Part shown: positions 24,589-32,781 of the stretch, piece after piece
Layout of the letters: the number at the start of each line of letters is the position of its first letter
How positions within the stretch are numbered: position 1 is the first letter of the stretch
Origin: Ramlibacter sp.
GTDB lineage: Bacteria; Pseudomonadota; Gammaproteobacteria; Burkholderiales; Burkholderiaceae_C
Reading direction: 5' to 3'
DNA: 64,000 bases
Assembly (NCBI GenBank): GCA_019635435.1
Contig: JAHBZM010000001.1
Location: forward strand, 3,410,001-3,474,000
The notes under the pieces: model-generated
What the model was told of the DNA's origin: nothing
Seen by the model: the letters and a program-made list of their open reading frames with translations, nothing else
The model's database searches: none
Made by a program: the position numbers and the translations under genes

Positions 24589-25485
24589 TCAATTGTTCCT
24601 GTTCACCACCATGTCCGCGAGTGCACGCAGGGCCTGCGTGTTCTCCAGTCCACTGGCGTCAAGCGCGGCCATGGCCTGACCGAACAGGGTCTGGGCATAG
24701 GCCTGCGACCGTTGCAGGCCCAGCAGCGAGACATAGGTGGGCTTGTCCTGCGCGGCGTCCTTGCCCGCGGTCTTGCCCAGCGTGGCCGAGTCGGCCGTGA
24801 CATCCAGGATGTCATCCACCACCTGGAAGGCCAGGCCCAGGGCCGCGCCGTAGTCGCGCAGGGCCGCCTGCGCGGGGGCGGAAGGCCCGCCACAGGCCGC
24901 CCCCATCATCACGCTGCCCTGCAGCAGCGCGCCTGTCTTGAGCCGGTGCATGGCCCGCAACTGTTCCTCGGTCAGGGCGCAGCCCACGCTCGCCAGGTCG
25001 ATGGCCTGCCCGCCGGCCATGCCGGCATGGCCGGCCGCATGCGCCAGCAAACGGCACAACGCCGCCTGGATCGCGGGCGGCACGGCCGGGCCCTCCGGCA
25101 CCAGCAGCTCGAATGCCAGGGCCTGCAGGGCGTCACCGGCCAGCAGCGCCGTGGCCTCGCCAAACTGCACATGCACCGTGGGTTTGCCCCGGCGCAGCAC
25201 GTCGTTGTCCATGCACGGCATGTCGTCATGAACCAGTGAATAGGCGTGAATCAGTTCGCTCGCGCAGGCGGCCCGCAACGCCGCTTCCTCATTGCCCTGC
25301 ACGGCCTCGCAGGCAGCCAGCACCAGCAGCGGGCGCAGGCGCTTGCCGCCGTCCAGCACGGCGTAGCGCATCGCATCGCCCAGCCCGGCCGGCGCGTCGG
25401 CCACCACCCAGCGCGACAGGGCCTGCTCCACACGCGCCAGCCGGCTCGCGCTCCAGTCGCCCAGCTCAAACACGGCGGCTTTCAC
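24589..25485 (-). CDS. ispA: Polyprenyl synthetase, farnesyl diphosphate synthase type
   Basis: A 298-residue trans-prenyltransferase. The first aspartate-rich motif is in SLVHDDMPCMDNDVLRRGKP and the second in FQVVDDILDVTADSATLGKT. It extends DMAPP/IPP to FPP, the precursor of quinones and undecaprenyl phosphate. The start is uncertain: GTG 25485 overlaps the xseB stop in GTGA and is preferred for translational coupling. An in-frame GTG at 25497 gives four more residues. There is no ATG. dxs follows, which supplies DXP to the same pathway. Confidence 0.93.
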   Translation of the reverse strand: MKAAVFELGDWSASRLARVEQALSRWVVADAPAGLGDAMRYAVLDGGKRLRPLLVLAACEAVQGNEEAALRAACASELIHAYSLVHDDMPCMDNDVLRRGKPTVHVQFGEATALLAGDALQALAFELLVPEGPAVPPAIQAALCRLLAHAAGHAGMAGGQAIDLASVGCALTEEQLRAMHRLKTGALLQGSVMMGAACGGPSAPAQAALRDYGAALGLAFQVVDDILDVTADSATLGKTAGKDAAQDKPTYVSLLGLQRSQAYAQTLFGQAMAALDASGLENTQALRALADMVVNRNN

Positions 25486-25724
25486 TCTTGTGTCCACGGC
25501 TTGAGGGTGCCTTCATCAAGCACCTTGATCTGGTCTTCCACGGCTTCCAGCCGGTCGCGGCAGAACTTGAGCAGTTCCGCGCCACGCTGGTAGCCCGAGA
25601 GCAGCTGGTCCAGCGGCATCTGGCCGGACTCGATGCGCCCCACCAGTTGCTCCAGCTCTTCAAGCGCGGCTTCATAGCTGGCGGCCACGGGCGTGGCGGG
25701 TGGGGGGGAGGATGCCTTGGGCAT
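25482..25724 (-). CDS. xseB: Exodeoxyribonuclease VII small subunit
   Basis: An 80-residue protein with the XseB helical motif YEAALEELEQLVGRIESGQM then PLDQLLSGYQRGAELL. With XseA it forms a nuclease that degrades single-stranded DNA. ATG 25724 (MPKASSPPPATP) is chosen over the longer open frame because it gives the normal size. The Pro/Ser-rich N-terminal ~15 residues are a common extension. It is the first gene of the xseB-ispA-dxs operon; a TAAAAT -10-like box lies about 25 bases upstream. Confidence 0.93.
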   Translation of the reverse strand: MPKASSPPPATPVAASYEAALEELEQLVGRIESGQMPLDQLLSGYQRGAELLKFCRDRLEAVEDQIKVLDEGTLKPWTQE

Positions 25725-25980
25725 GGAGCAGAAAGATGGTGGGCAAAGGGGTGATTTTAGGCCGTGCACGCGCGCTGCAGGCCGTGGCGGCCCCAGCGGG
25801 GCACCAGTTTGATCGGGATCGGTCCATTCGTTCACGCATCGCGCCCCCGCGCGGCGCATGGGGGGTACAATCGCCTTCCCTCCTTCCGGCACCGCCGGAC
25901 TCCCGTTCTTTTCTCGCGCCAGTCCCCGGATTAAGCGCAACCTGCCCCTTCATAGGGGGAGTCTCTAGGTCAGGTCCCCC

Positions 25981-27126
25981 ATGTCTGATTTAAGTCTTCA
26001 ACTGCAGCAGGCCGCAAGCCAACTACCAGTTTCGAGTTACTTTGACGAGGCGCTGTTCCGGCGCGAGCTGGACACCGTCTTCCAGCACGGGCCCCGCTAT
26101 GTGGGGCACCAGCTTTCCGTGCCCGAAGTGGGCGACTTCCATGCCCTGCCCCAGGAAGGCGAAGGCCGGGCCCTGCTGCGCACGCCGCAAGGGGTCGAGC
26201 TGGTCTCCAACGTGTGCCGCCATCGCCAGGCCGTGATCCTCAAGGGCCGCGGCTCCGTTCACGCCAATGCGGCCTCGGGCGGCAACATCGTCTGCCCCCT
26301 GCACCGCTGGACCTACAGCGCGGGCCAGCAGGCGCCCGCCGGCACGCTGCTGGGCGCGCCGCACTTCGCCCAGGACCCTTGCCTGAACCTGCGCAACTAC
26401 GGACTGCGGGACTGGAATGGCCTGCTGTTCGAGGACAACGGCCGTGACATCGCGGCCGACCTGGCGGGCATGGGCCCGCGCGCCGACCTCGACTTCACCG
26501 GCATGGTGCTGGACCGCGTGGAAATGCACGAGTGCAACTACAACTGGAAGACCTTCATCGAGGTCTACCTGGAGGACTACCACGTGGGTCCGTTCCATCC
26601 GGGGCTGGGCAGCTTCGTGACCTGCGACGACCTGCGCTGGGAGTTCAAGCAGCACTACTCGGTGCAGACCGTGGGCGTGGCCAACCGCCTGGGCAAGGCC
26701 GGCAGCCCCGCCTACGAGCGATGGCAGCAGGCGCTGCTGCAGTACCGCGGTGGCAAGACCCCCAAATACGGCGCGATCTGGCTGACCTACTACCCGCACA
26801 TCATGGTGGAGTGGTACCCGCACGTGCTCACCGTGTCCACGCTGCACCCGGTCAGCCCCCAGAAGACGCTGAACATGGTGGAGTTCTACTACCCCGAGGA
26901 GATTGCGGCCTTCGAGCGCGAGTTCATCGAGTCGCAGCAGGCGGCCTACATGGAAACCTGTGTCGAGGACGACGAGATCGCCGAGCGCATGGACGCGGGC
27001 CGCCAGGCGCTGCTGGCGCGCGGCGACAACGAGATCGGCCCCTACCAGAGCCCCATGGAAGACGGCATGCAGCACTTCCACGAGTGGTACCGCAACGCCA
27101 TCGGCGCGCGCCACCTGCAGCGCTGA
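25981..27126 (+). CDS. Rieske aromatic-ring-hydroxylating oxygenase, alpha subunit
   Basis: A 381-residue oxygenase. The Rieske [2Fe-2S] ligands are CRHRQA and, about 20 residues later, CPLHRWTYS. The mononuclear iron site fits the 2-His-1-carboxylate in VYLEDYHVGPFHPGL. The protein resembles the alpha subunits of ring-hydroxylating dioxygenases, but no beta subunit, ferredoxin or reductase gene is adjacent, so the substrate and electron partner are unknown. ATG 25981 ends the palindromic patch TAGGGGGAGTCTC...GGTCCCCC. Its stop overlaps the leuD-like start by one base (TGATG), and the EamA gene follows, suggesting one operon. Confidence 0.88.
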   Translation: MSDLSLQLQQAASQLPVSSYFDEALFRRELDTVFQHGPRYVGHQLSVPEVGDFHALPQEGEGRALLRTPQGVELVSNVCRHRQAVILKGRGSVHANAASGGNIVCPLHRWTYSAGQQAPAGTLLGAPHFAQDPCLNLRNYGLRDWNGLLFEDNGRDIAADLAGMGPRADLDFTGMVLDRVEMHECNYNWKTFIEVYLEDYHVGPFHPGLGSFVTCDDLRWEFKQHYSVQTVGVANRLGKAGSPAYERWQQALLQYRGGKTPKYGAIWLTYYPHIMVEWYPHVLTVSTLHPVSPQKTLNMVEFYYPEEIAAFEREFIESQQAAYMETCVEDDEIAERMDAGRQALLARGDNEIGPYQSPMEDGMQHFHEWYRNAIGARHLQR

Positions 27127-27776
27127 TGCCCGCTTTCCCCGAGGGCCGGCACAGCGGCACCGTGGTGCCCCTGGACCGGGCCAACGTCGATACCGACGCC
27201 ATCTTCCCCAAGCAGTACGGGCGCTCCACGGCCCGCAGCGGCTTTGCCCCGGTGCTGTTTGACCACTGGCGCTACCTGGACCCCGGGGACCTCGACAGCG
27301 ACCACAGCCGGCGCCGCCCCAACCCGGATTTCGTGCTGAACCGCCCCGAGCTGCGGGGTGCCACGGTGCTGATGGCGCGCGACAATTTTGGCTGCGGCTC
27401 CAGCCGCGAGCACGCCGTGTGGGCCCTGCGCGACCACGGATTCAGGGCCGTCGTGGCCCCGGGTTTCGGCGACATCTTCCGCCAGAACTGCCCGCTCAAC
27501 GGGGTGGCGGCGATCCAGCTCGCCGCCGCGCAGGTCGATGCGCTGTTCGTCCTCGCGCAGCGCCAGACGCTGCACTTCGAGATCGACGTGCTGGCCCTGC
27601 AGCTCTCGGGTGGCCTGGGCCCCATGCCGTTCCGGCTCACCGGGCGCGAACAGCAACTGCTGACCCGCGACGCCGACTGGATCTCGGCCACGCTGGCGCA
27701 GCGTGAGCGCATTGCCCACTTCGAAACGGCCCGGCTGGCCGCGCAGCCCTGGCTCAACAAGACACTGGACGCCTGA
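27126..27776 (+). CDS. leuD: LeuD-like aconitase-family small subunit
   Basis: A 216-residue protein matching the 3-isopropylmalate dehydratase small subunit: VPLDRANVDTDAIFPKQYGR, the substrate-site motif NFGCGSSREHAVWAL and GFGDIFRQNCPLNGV. LeuD needs LeuC for activity, but no leuC or leuB is in the window; instead it is coupled (one-base overlap) to a Rieske oxygenase and followed directly by a permease. It may be a second copy serving another hydro-lyase, or the real leuD displaced from leuC. The start ATG 27126 is fixed by the overlap. Confidence 0.88.
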   Translation: MPAFPEGRHSGTVVPLDRANVDTDAIFPKQYGRSTARSGFAPVLFDHWRYLDPGDLDSDHSRRRPNPDFVLNRPELRGATVLMARDNFGCGSSREHAVWALRDHGFRAVVAPGFGDIFRQNCPLNGVAAIQLAAAQVDALFVLAQRQTLHFEIDVLALQLSGGLGPMPFRLTGREQQLLTRDADWISATLAQRERIAHFETARLAAQPWLNKTLDA

Positions 27777-28676
27777 ATGCAAGCTTTGTGGATGGTGCTC
27801 GGCGCCTTTTTCTTCGCCACCATGGCGGTCTGCGTCAAGTACGCCTCGGCCTGGTTCAACAGCGCGGAGCTGGTGTTCTACCGCGGCCTGATCGGCATGT
27901 TCTGCATGTGGCTGCTGGCACGCAGCCAGGGCGTGGGGCTGGGCACGAAATTTCCGGGCATGCATGCCTGGCGCAGCCTGGTCGGCGTGCTGTCGCTGGG
28001 CGCCTGGTTCTACGCCATTGCCTGGCTGCCGCTGGCCACGGCCATGACGCTCAACTACATGAGCAGCGTGTGGGTCGCGGCCTTCCTGGTCGGTGGCGCC
28101 TTGCTCAACTGGAACCCGCGCAGCGGCGCGGCCACGCCGCTGCGCCAGGGGCCGCTGGTGCTGACCGTGCTGGCCGGCTTTGCCGGCGTGGTCATGCTGC
28201 TGCGCCCCACCATCGGACAGCACCAGATCTTCGCGGGCCTGGTGGGCCTGCTCTCGGGCTTCGCCGCGGCCTTTGCCTACATGCAGGTCATGGCGCTGGG
28301 CAAGCTGGGCGAGCCCGAGACCCGCACGGTCTTCTATTTCGCCGTGGGCTCGGCCGTGGCGGGCGGGCTTGGCATGGTGGCCGGCGGCACCTCGGCCTGG
28401 AACTGGCAGCACGCCTTGTGGCTGTTGCCGGTGGGCCTGCTGGCCTCGCTCGGGCAGCTGTGCATGACCCGCGCCTACAGCCATGGCGCCACACTGGTCG
28501 TCGCCAATTTGCAATACTCGGGCATTGTGTTCGGGGTGGTCTACAGCGTGCTGCTGTTCGATGACGTGATCGCCCCGCTGGGCTGGGCCGGCATGGGCCT
28601 GATCGTGGCCAGCGGCGTGGCCGCCACCGTGCTGCGCGCGCGGGCCGCGCCCAATGCCCCGGCCGAGGAACATTGA
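27777..28676 (+). CDS. EamA/DMT-family permease
   Basis: A 299-residue inner-membrane protein with about ten helices arranged as two EamA repeats (LWMVLGAFFFATMAVCVKYA; later FAGLVGLLSGFAAAFAYMQV). DMT permeases move amino acids, nucleosides or other small metabolites, often outward. ATG 27777 directly follows the leuD-like stop, so it belongs to the Rieske-leuD operon. The substrate cannot be read from sequence. Confidence 0.9.
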   Translation: MQALWMVLGAFFFATMAVCVKYASAWFNSAELVFYRGLIGMFCMWLLARSQGVGLGTKFPGMHAWRSLVGVLSLGAWFYAIAWLPLATAMTLNYMSSVWVAAFLVGGALLNWNPRSGAATPLRQGPLVLTVLAGFAGVVMLLRPTIGQHQIFAGLVGLLSGFAAAFAYMQVMALGKLGEPETRTVFYFAVGSAVAGGLGMVAGGTSAWNWQHALWLLPVGLLASLGQLCMTRAYSHGATLVVANLQYSGIVFGVVYSVLLFDDVIAPLGWAGMGLIVASGVAATVLRARAAPNAPAEEH

Positions 28677-28686
28677 AGGAAGCACC

Positions 28687-29574
28687 ATGTACACCACGCT
28701 CATTTCTGCTGAACAGTTGCAGGCGCTACGCGCCAGCGGCGCGCCGCTGATGGTCTTTGACTGCAGCTTCGACCTCATGAACCCGGCGGCCGGCGAGGCG
28801 CAATACCACCAGGCCCACATTCCCGGCGCGGTCTACGCCCACCTGGACACCGCGCTCAGCGACAAGGGCACGCCCGACGCCAGCGGCAAGGTCGTGCCGC
28901 CGCCCGGTACCGCCTCGGGCGGGCGCCATCCCCTGCCCAGCCGCGAGAAGTTCGCGATCTGGCTGTCCAGCGTGGGCTTTGACAACACCATGCAGGCCGT
29001 GGTCTACGACCGCCAGGGCGCCAATTACTGCGGCCGGCTGTGGTGGATGCTCAAGTGGGCCGGCCATGACGCCGTGGCGGTGCTCGACGGCGGGCTGCAG
29101 GCCTGGCAGGCCGCGGGCGGCGAGGTCACCGACCGTGCCGAACCCGCGCATTTCCAGTCCAACTTCGCGCTCGGGCCCGCGCTGCGGCAACTGGCCACCG
29201 CCGCCACCGTGCTCGACCATCTGGGCGGCGGCCGCCAGACCGTGATCGACGCGCGCCCCGGGCCGCGCTTTCGCGGTGAGGTCGAGCCCCTGGACCCGGT
29301 GGCGGGTCATGTTCCGGGCGCGCTGAACCGGCCCTTCCAGAGCAACATCGGCCCCGACGGCCGCTTCAAGCCCGCCGACCAGCTGCGTGCCGAATTTGAA
29401 CAACTGCTCGCGGGCCGCGACCCGTCCACCGTGGTCCACCATTGCGGCAGCGGCGTCAGCGCCGTGCCCAACGTGATCGCCATGGAACTGGCCGGGCTGG
29501 GGCAGGCCGCGCTGTTTGCGGGCAGCTGGAGCGAGTGGTGCGCCGACCCCGCTCGCCCGGTCGAAAAGGGCTGA
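28687..29574 (+). CDS. sseA: Sulfurtransferase, 3-mercaptopyruvate type
   Basis: A 295-residue protein with two rhodanese domains. The N-terminal one is inactive (VFDCSFDLMNP; DRQGANYCGRLWWMLKW). The C-terminal one carries the active-site loop HHCGSGVSA; CGSGV(S/T)A favours 3-mercaptopyruvate over thiosulfate as donor. ATG 28687 follows AAGGAAG and lies ten bases after the EamA stop. It moves sulfur to thiols or cyanide in the cytoplasm. Confidence 0.92.
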   Translation: MYTTLISAEQLQALRASGAPLMVFDCSFDLMNPAAGEAQYHQAHIPGAVYAHLDTALSDKGTPDASGKVVPPPGTASGGRHPLPSREKFAIWLSSVGFDNTMQAVVYDRQGANYCGRLWWMLKWAGHDAVAVLDGGLQAWQAAGGEVTDRAEPAHFQSNFALGPALRQLATAATVLDHLGGGRQTVIDARPGPRFRGEVEPLDPVAGHVPGALNRPFQSNIGPDGRFKPADQLRAEFEQLLAGRDPSTVVHHCGSGVSAVPNVIAMELAGLGQAALFAGSWSEWCADPARPVEKG

Positions 29575-29631
29575 GCCGGCCCGGCCGGCCCCCGCAGGAC
29601 CGGGCCTACCTTCCAGGGGGTGCAGTCAGGC

Positions 29632-29637
29632 TAGACT
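29632..29637 (+). promoter_or_regulatory. -10 box just upstream of the DUF4019 gene
   Basis: TAGACT ends seven bases before ATG 29645 with no Shine-Dalgarno sequence, predicting a leaderless transcript. Confidence 0.5.
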
Positions 29638-29644
29638 GGCGCCC

Positions 29645-30178
29645 ATGAACTCAACCCGTTTCGCCCTGCCCCTGGTGGCACTGGCCCTTGTGTCGGCCAC
29701 CGCCAGCGCCCAGCTCAAGGTACCGCGCACCGGCGCGCCCTCTTCCGCCGCGACCCTGGCCGCGCCGGCGCCCGCCGGGGCCACGGCCGAAGCCGCCACC
29801 GCGCCCGCCGCGCCGGCCGATGACCATGCGGCCGACAAGACCGCCGCCGAGACCGCCGCGCTGGGCTGGCTGCTGCTGCTGGACCGGCGCGACTGGGGCA
29901 CGGCCTGGGAAGCCGCCACCCAGGTGTTCCGCACCCAGGTGCCGATTGGCACCTGGATGGACGCGATCCCCCAGGTTCGCGACCCGCTGGGTGCTCTGGT
30001 CGAGCGCGCACCGCAGGAAGCCATCTACAAGACCACCATGCCGGGCCGCCCCGACGGCCACTATGTGACCGTGCTGTTCGTGAGCCAGTTCGCCAACAAG
30101 CCCGACGTGCAGGAAGTGGTCACCACGGTGCAGGGGCCTGACGGCAAGTGGCGCGTGACGGGCTACAGCCCGCGCTGA
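29645..30178 (+). CDS. Secreted DUF4019-domain protein
   Basis: A 177-residue protein. The signal peptide MNSTRFALPLVALALVSATA is cut after ASA-Q. A Pro/Ala/Thr-rich linker (about residues 30-60) precedes the DUF4019 domain (LGWLLLLDRRDWGTAWEAAT; YVTVLFVSQFANKPDVQEVV; ending WRVTGYSPR). The function of the domain is unknown; these proteins are periplasmic. The upstream open frame from 29516 lies inside the sulfurtransferase gene and is not used. It converges on the ZIP gene. Confidence 0.85.
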   Translation: MNSTRFALPLVALALVSATASAQLKVPRTGAPSSAATLAAPAPAGATAEAATAPAAPADDHAADKTAAETAALGWLLLLDRRDWGTAWEAATQVFRTQVPIGTWMDAIPQVRDPLGALVERAPQEAIYKTTMPGRPDGHYVTVLFVSQFANKPDVQEVVTTVQGPDGKWRVTGYSPR

Positions 30179-30202
30179 GCCTGCGCACGGGTCCGCGCCC
30201 CG

Positions 30203-31069
30203 TCAGTGGCTGTGGGCCAGCGTGCTCACACCGGTGACCAGTGCGATGCCCACCAGCAGCCAGGCCACCTGGCCCGCGGTCTCGCGCGCGCTCAGGCGCC
30301 GCTGCAACTGGGGAATCAGGTCGGCCAGCGCCACATAGATGAAGCTGCTGCTGGCCACCACCAGGAAGTACGGCAGCTGGTCGTGCAGCTGCTCCACCAG
30401 GAAATAGCCGGTCACGCCCCCCAGCGTGGTCACGGCACCCGCCAGTGACACCTTGACCAGTGCCATGCGCCGGTTGCGGCTGGACTGGCGCAGCACCACC
30501 AGATCGCCCATGTGGTGCGGCACCTCGTGGGCCAGCACGGCCAGCGCCGCCACCAGCCCCAGCCGCAGGTCGGCGATGAAAGCCGAAGCGATCAGGATGC
30601 CGTCGCCAAAGCAGTGCACGCTGTCGCCCGTCAGCACCGCCCAGCTGCCCCCCCCCGGCGTGGCATGGCCGTGGTCGTGGCTGTGGCTGTGGCTGTGGCT
30701 GTGGCCATGGTCATGCCCGTGATGCGGGTGGGCCGCATGGCCCGACGGGTCCGCCGGCCCATGGTGGTGTTCATGGCCGTGGTGCCACAGCTCGGCCTTG
30801 TCGAGCAGGAAAAAGAACACCAGGCCCACGAGCAGGGTGGCAAACAGCACCTGGGCACCGGCGGGCGACTCGAACGCCTCGGGCAGCAGGTGCATGAAGG
30901 CCGTGGCCAACAGGGCGCCCGCCGCCAGGCTCAGCAGGTGCTGGGCCGCGCCGCCCTCGCCAGCGGTGGCCGGACGGGCCAGCGCCCCCAGCGACATCAG
31001 GCCCGCGGCCAGCCAGACGCTGCCGATGCCGGCAGCCAGCGTGGCAATCACAATTGCTATCAATGTCAT
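30203..31069 (-). CDS. ZIP-family divalent metal transporter
   Basis: A 288-residue membrane protein with about eight helices and a long histidine-rich loop (about residues 95-135, alternating His with Gly, Ser and Asp), which binds zinc or similar metals. The metal-path motifs are HCFGDGI in TM4 and HEVPHHMGD in TM5; the latter has His where many ZIPs have Glu. ATG 31069 and the first six residues (MTLIAI) come from interspersed element copy D. The His-rich loop is encoded partly by a hexanucleotide array at 30681-30704. Confidence 0.9.
   Translation of the reverse strand: MTLIAIVIATLAAGIGSVWLAAGLMSLGALARPATAGEGGAAQHLLSLAAGALLATAFMHLLPEAFESPAGAQVLFATLLVGLVFFFLLDKAELWHHGHEHHHGPADPSGHAAHPHHGHDHGHSHSHSHSHDHGHATPGGGSWAVLTGDSVHCFGDGILIASAFIADLRLGLVAALAVLAHEVPHHMGDLVVLRQSSRNRRMALVKVSLAGAVTTLGGVTGYFLVEQLHDQLPYFLVVASSSFIYVALADLIPQLQRRLSARETAGQVAWLLVGIALVTGVSTLAHSH
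30681..30704. repeat. Hexanucleotide tandem repeat (CTGTGG)4
   Basis: Four perfect CTGTGG units lie inside the ZIP gene, encoding alternating His-Ser on the minus strand. Imperfect units continue on both sides. A change in copy number would add or remove His-Ser pairs without a frameshift. Confidence 0.85.
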
Positions 31070-31104
31070 AGCGCTCAGTGGCCGTCCAGCTTGGACTACA
31101 GCCC
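31052..31104 (-). repeat. 52-bp interspersed element, copy D
   Basis: On the minus strand it reads GGGCTGTAGTCCAAG, then 16 bases, then GCTATGACATTGATAGC. GTCCA starts at 31096 and GCTAT at 31072 (offset 24). The ATG inside GCTATG is the start codon of the ZIP transporter. Confidence 0.8.
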
Positions 31105-31124
31105 TATTTTGTTCTGAAACTCAC

Positions 31125-31147
31125 AAAAAAAGGCCGCTTGCGCGGCC
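31125..31147 (-). terminator. Rho-independent terminator of the dienelactone hydrolase gene
   Basis: On the minus strand the stem GGCCGC / GCGGCC with loop GCAA is followed by seven T. It is 45 bases after the hydrolase stop and upstream of the ZIP gene. Confidence 0.9.
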
Positions 31148-31191
31148 CTGCGTTGATGGCCCGGCCCCCAGGGCCGGACGGCATGCCCCTG

Positions 31192-32091
31192 TCAAGCCAC
31201 GCCATGGGCCTTGAACCAGTCCAGGGCCCGCTTCCAGCCATCTTGCGCCGGTCCCTGGCGGTAGCTGGCGCGGTAGTCGGCGTTGAAGGCATGGGGGGTG
31301 TCAGGGTACACCACAAACTCAGAGGCCTTGGCCGCCGCGTTGCCGGTGGCCAGAGCCGCTTTCATCTTATCAACCGTGTCAAGGGGAATGCCGGGGTCGG
31401 CACCGCCATACAGGCCCAGCACCGGGCCATGGAGGCCGGCCGCGATGTCCACCGGGTGCCTGGGCGTGAGCGGCGTGTTGTTGCCCACCAGGCGTCCATA
31501 CCAGGCCACGCCGGCCTTGACCTGCGGGTTGTGCGCCGTGTACAGCCAGGTGATGCGCCCGCCCCAGCAAAAGCCCGTGATGCCCAAGTGGCCCGCATCG
31601 CCGCCATTGGCGGCGGCCCATTTCACGGTGGCGTCCAGGTCGCCCATGACCTGTTCGTCAGGCACCTTGGCCACCACCTCGGACATCAGCTTGCCGATCT
31701 CGTTGTAGCTGCCCGGGTCGCCCTGGCGTGCATACAGTTCGGGCGCGATGGCCATGTAGCCGGCCCTGGCGAAACGCCGCGTCACATCGGCAATGTGCTC
31801 GTGCACGCCAAAGATTTCCTGGATCACCAGCACCACGGGCAGGCCCGTCTTGCCCGCGGGCGCGCTGCGGTAGGCCGGCATCTTGAACCCGTTGACGTCG
31901 ATGGTGATCTCGCCCGCGGTCAGTCCGTCCACCGGCGTCTTGATGGCGGACTGCGCCATGATGGGCGCGGCGGCCGCCGCATAGCCCACCCCCAGCGCGG
32001 CCTTGAGCGCGGTGCGGCGTGTGGCGCCCGAGGCGCTGGATTCGCCGGGCAGCAGGGAGTCGAATTCGGCTTTGAGATCGTCACGCAGCAT
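31192..32091 (-). CDS. Dienelactone hydrolase family protein
   Basis: A 299-residue alpha/beta hydrolase. The catalytic set of dienelactone hydrolases is present: Cys nucleophile in GFCWGGR, Asp in GGADPGIP, His in DTPHAF, and the supporting Glu in VIQEIFG. The N-terminus has RRTALKAALGVGYAAAAAPI, a twin-arginine-like signal, so export is likely. ATG 32091 follows GGAGACC. Dienelactone hydrolases open lactone rings in chloroaromatic degradation, but many paralogues have other substrates. A tautomerase gene lies divergent next to it. Confidence 0.9.
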   Translation of the reverse strand: MLRDDLKAEFDSLLPGESSASGATRRTALKAALGVGYAAAAAPIMAQSAIKTPVDGLTAGEITIDVNGFKMPAYRSAPAGKTGLPVVLVIQEIFGVHEHIADVTRRFARAGYMAIAPELYARQGDPGSYNEIGKLMSEVVAKVPDEQVMGDLDATVKWAAANGGDAGHLGITGFCWGGRITWLYTAHNPQVKAGVAWYGRLVGNNTPLTPRHPVDIAAGLHGPVLGLYGGADPGIPLDTVDKMKAALATGNAAAKASEFVVYPDTPHAFNADYRASYRQGPAQDGWKRALDWFKAHGVA

Positions 32092-32250
32092 GGAGGTCTC
32101 CGGTAGTTGATGGACAGCCCGGTCTGATTCCCGCTGCGCGGGAAAAGTTTTCAGCCAGGCCGCAGAATTGTGGGCCGCCATGGAAAACCCCCGCCCCGAC
32201 AGGGCTACGGCCACCATGTGCATTCGTCCAAACACTCAAAAGGAGAGCCC

Positions 32251-32439
32251 ATGCCCACCATCCGTGTCGAAATGTTCGAAGGCCGCACGCCCGAGCAGAA
32301 GAAGCACCTCGTTCGCGCCCTGACCCAGGCGGCCGTTGAAAGCCTGGGGCTCAAGCCCACGGCGGTGGATGTGATCCTTTACGAGGTCAAGAAGAGCGAC
32401 TGGGCGACCGGTGGGGAGTTGTGGTCGGAGAAGAGCTAG
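32251..32439 (+). CDS. 4-oxalocrotonate tautomerase family enzyme
   Basis: A 62-residue tautomerase. After removal of Met the catalytic Pro1 is exposed (PTIRVEMFEGRTPEQKKHLV). The family pattern with an Arg near residue 11, then VDVILYEVKKSDWATGG, is kept. Such enzymes isomerise enol and keto acids in aromatic catabolism and act as hexamers. ATG 32251 follows AAAGGAG. It is divergent from the dienelactone hydrolase gene, suggesting related catabolic use, though this is not proven. Confidence 0.92.
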   Translation: MPTIRVEMFEGRTPEQKKHLVRALTQAAVESLGLKPTAVDVILYEVKKSDWATGGELWSEKS

Positions 32440-32781
32440 TTTCTCGGGCAGTTTTCGCGTCCGGTGCCCCGCTCCGGACCGCGGTTTGTCGGCGACGGGT
32501 ACCCGCCTCCGCTCGTGTCCCCCGGGCTGGGCTTCGCCCATCCCTCCTCCTTGACCTCGCTGCGGCGGGTACCCATCACCGCCAAACCGCTGCGTGCATG
32601 GCACGGACGCCGGGAACCGGGCGCGCAAAGCCGTTGGCAGGATCAGGCGGACAGGGCGCTCTGCGCAGCGACATAAAGGAGGGGGGCCGGCGCAGCCGGC
32701 CCGGGGGACAGTCGCGGAGCAGAGTGCCCTGTCCGCCTGATCCCGAGACCAAGCAGGCGCCAAAAGCGCAACAAGAGAGTG
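32440..32781. repeat. Intergenic block with two large imperfect palindromes
   Basis: No gene is supported between the tautomerase and polA stops. Two palindromes fill the gap. The first has arms 32481-32507 and 32564-32590 (24 of 27 bases paired) around a loop with the small hairpin TGGGC-TTC-GCCCA (32528-32540). The second spans 32641-32742. The two flanking genes converge here, so both elements could end transcription, although no T run is present. Confidence 0.8.
32641..32742. repeat. 102-bp palindromic element
   Basis: Arms 32641-32672 and 32711-32742 pair at 29 of 32 bases. Inside lies a perfect 8-bp hairpin, GGGCCGGC / GCCGGCCC with a GCA loop, at 32684-32702. The full element could fold as a long hairpin in DNA or RNA. 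Confidence 0.85.

Noticed and set aside
30660..30720. A CRISPR-like array in the ZIP gene
   Set aside because: The units are 6 bp without spacers and encode the His-rich loop; this is a coding microsatellite.
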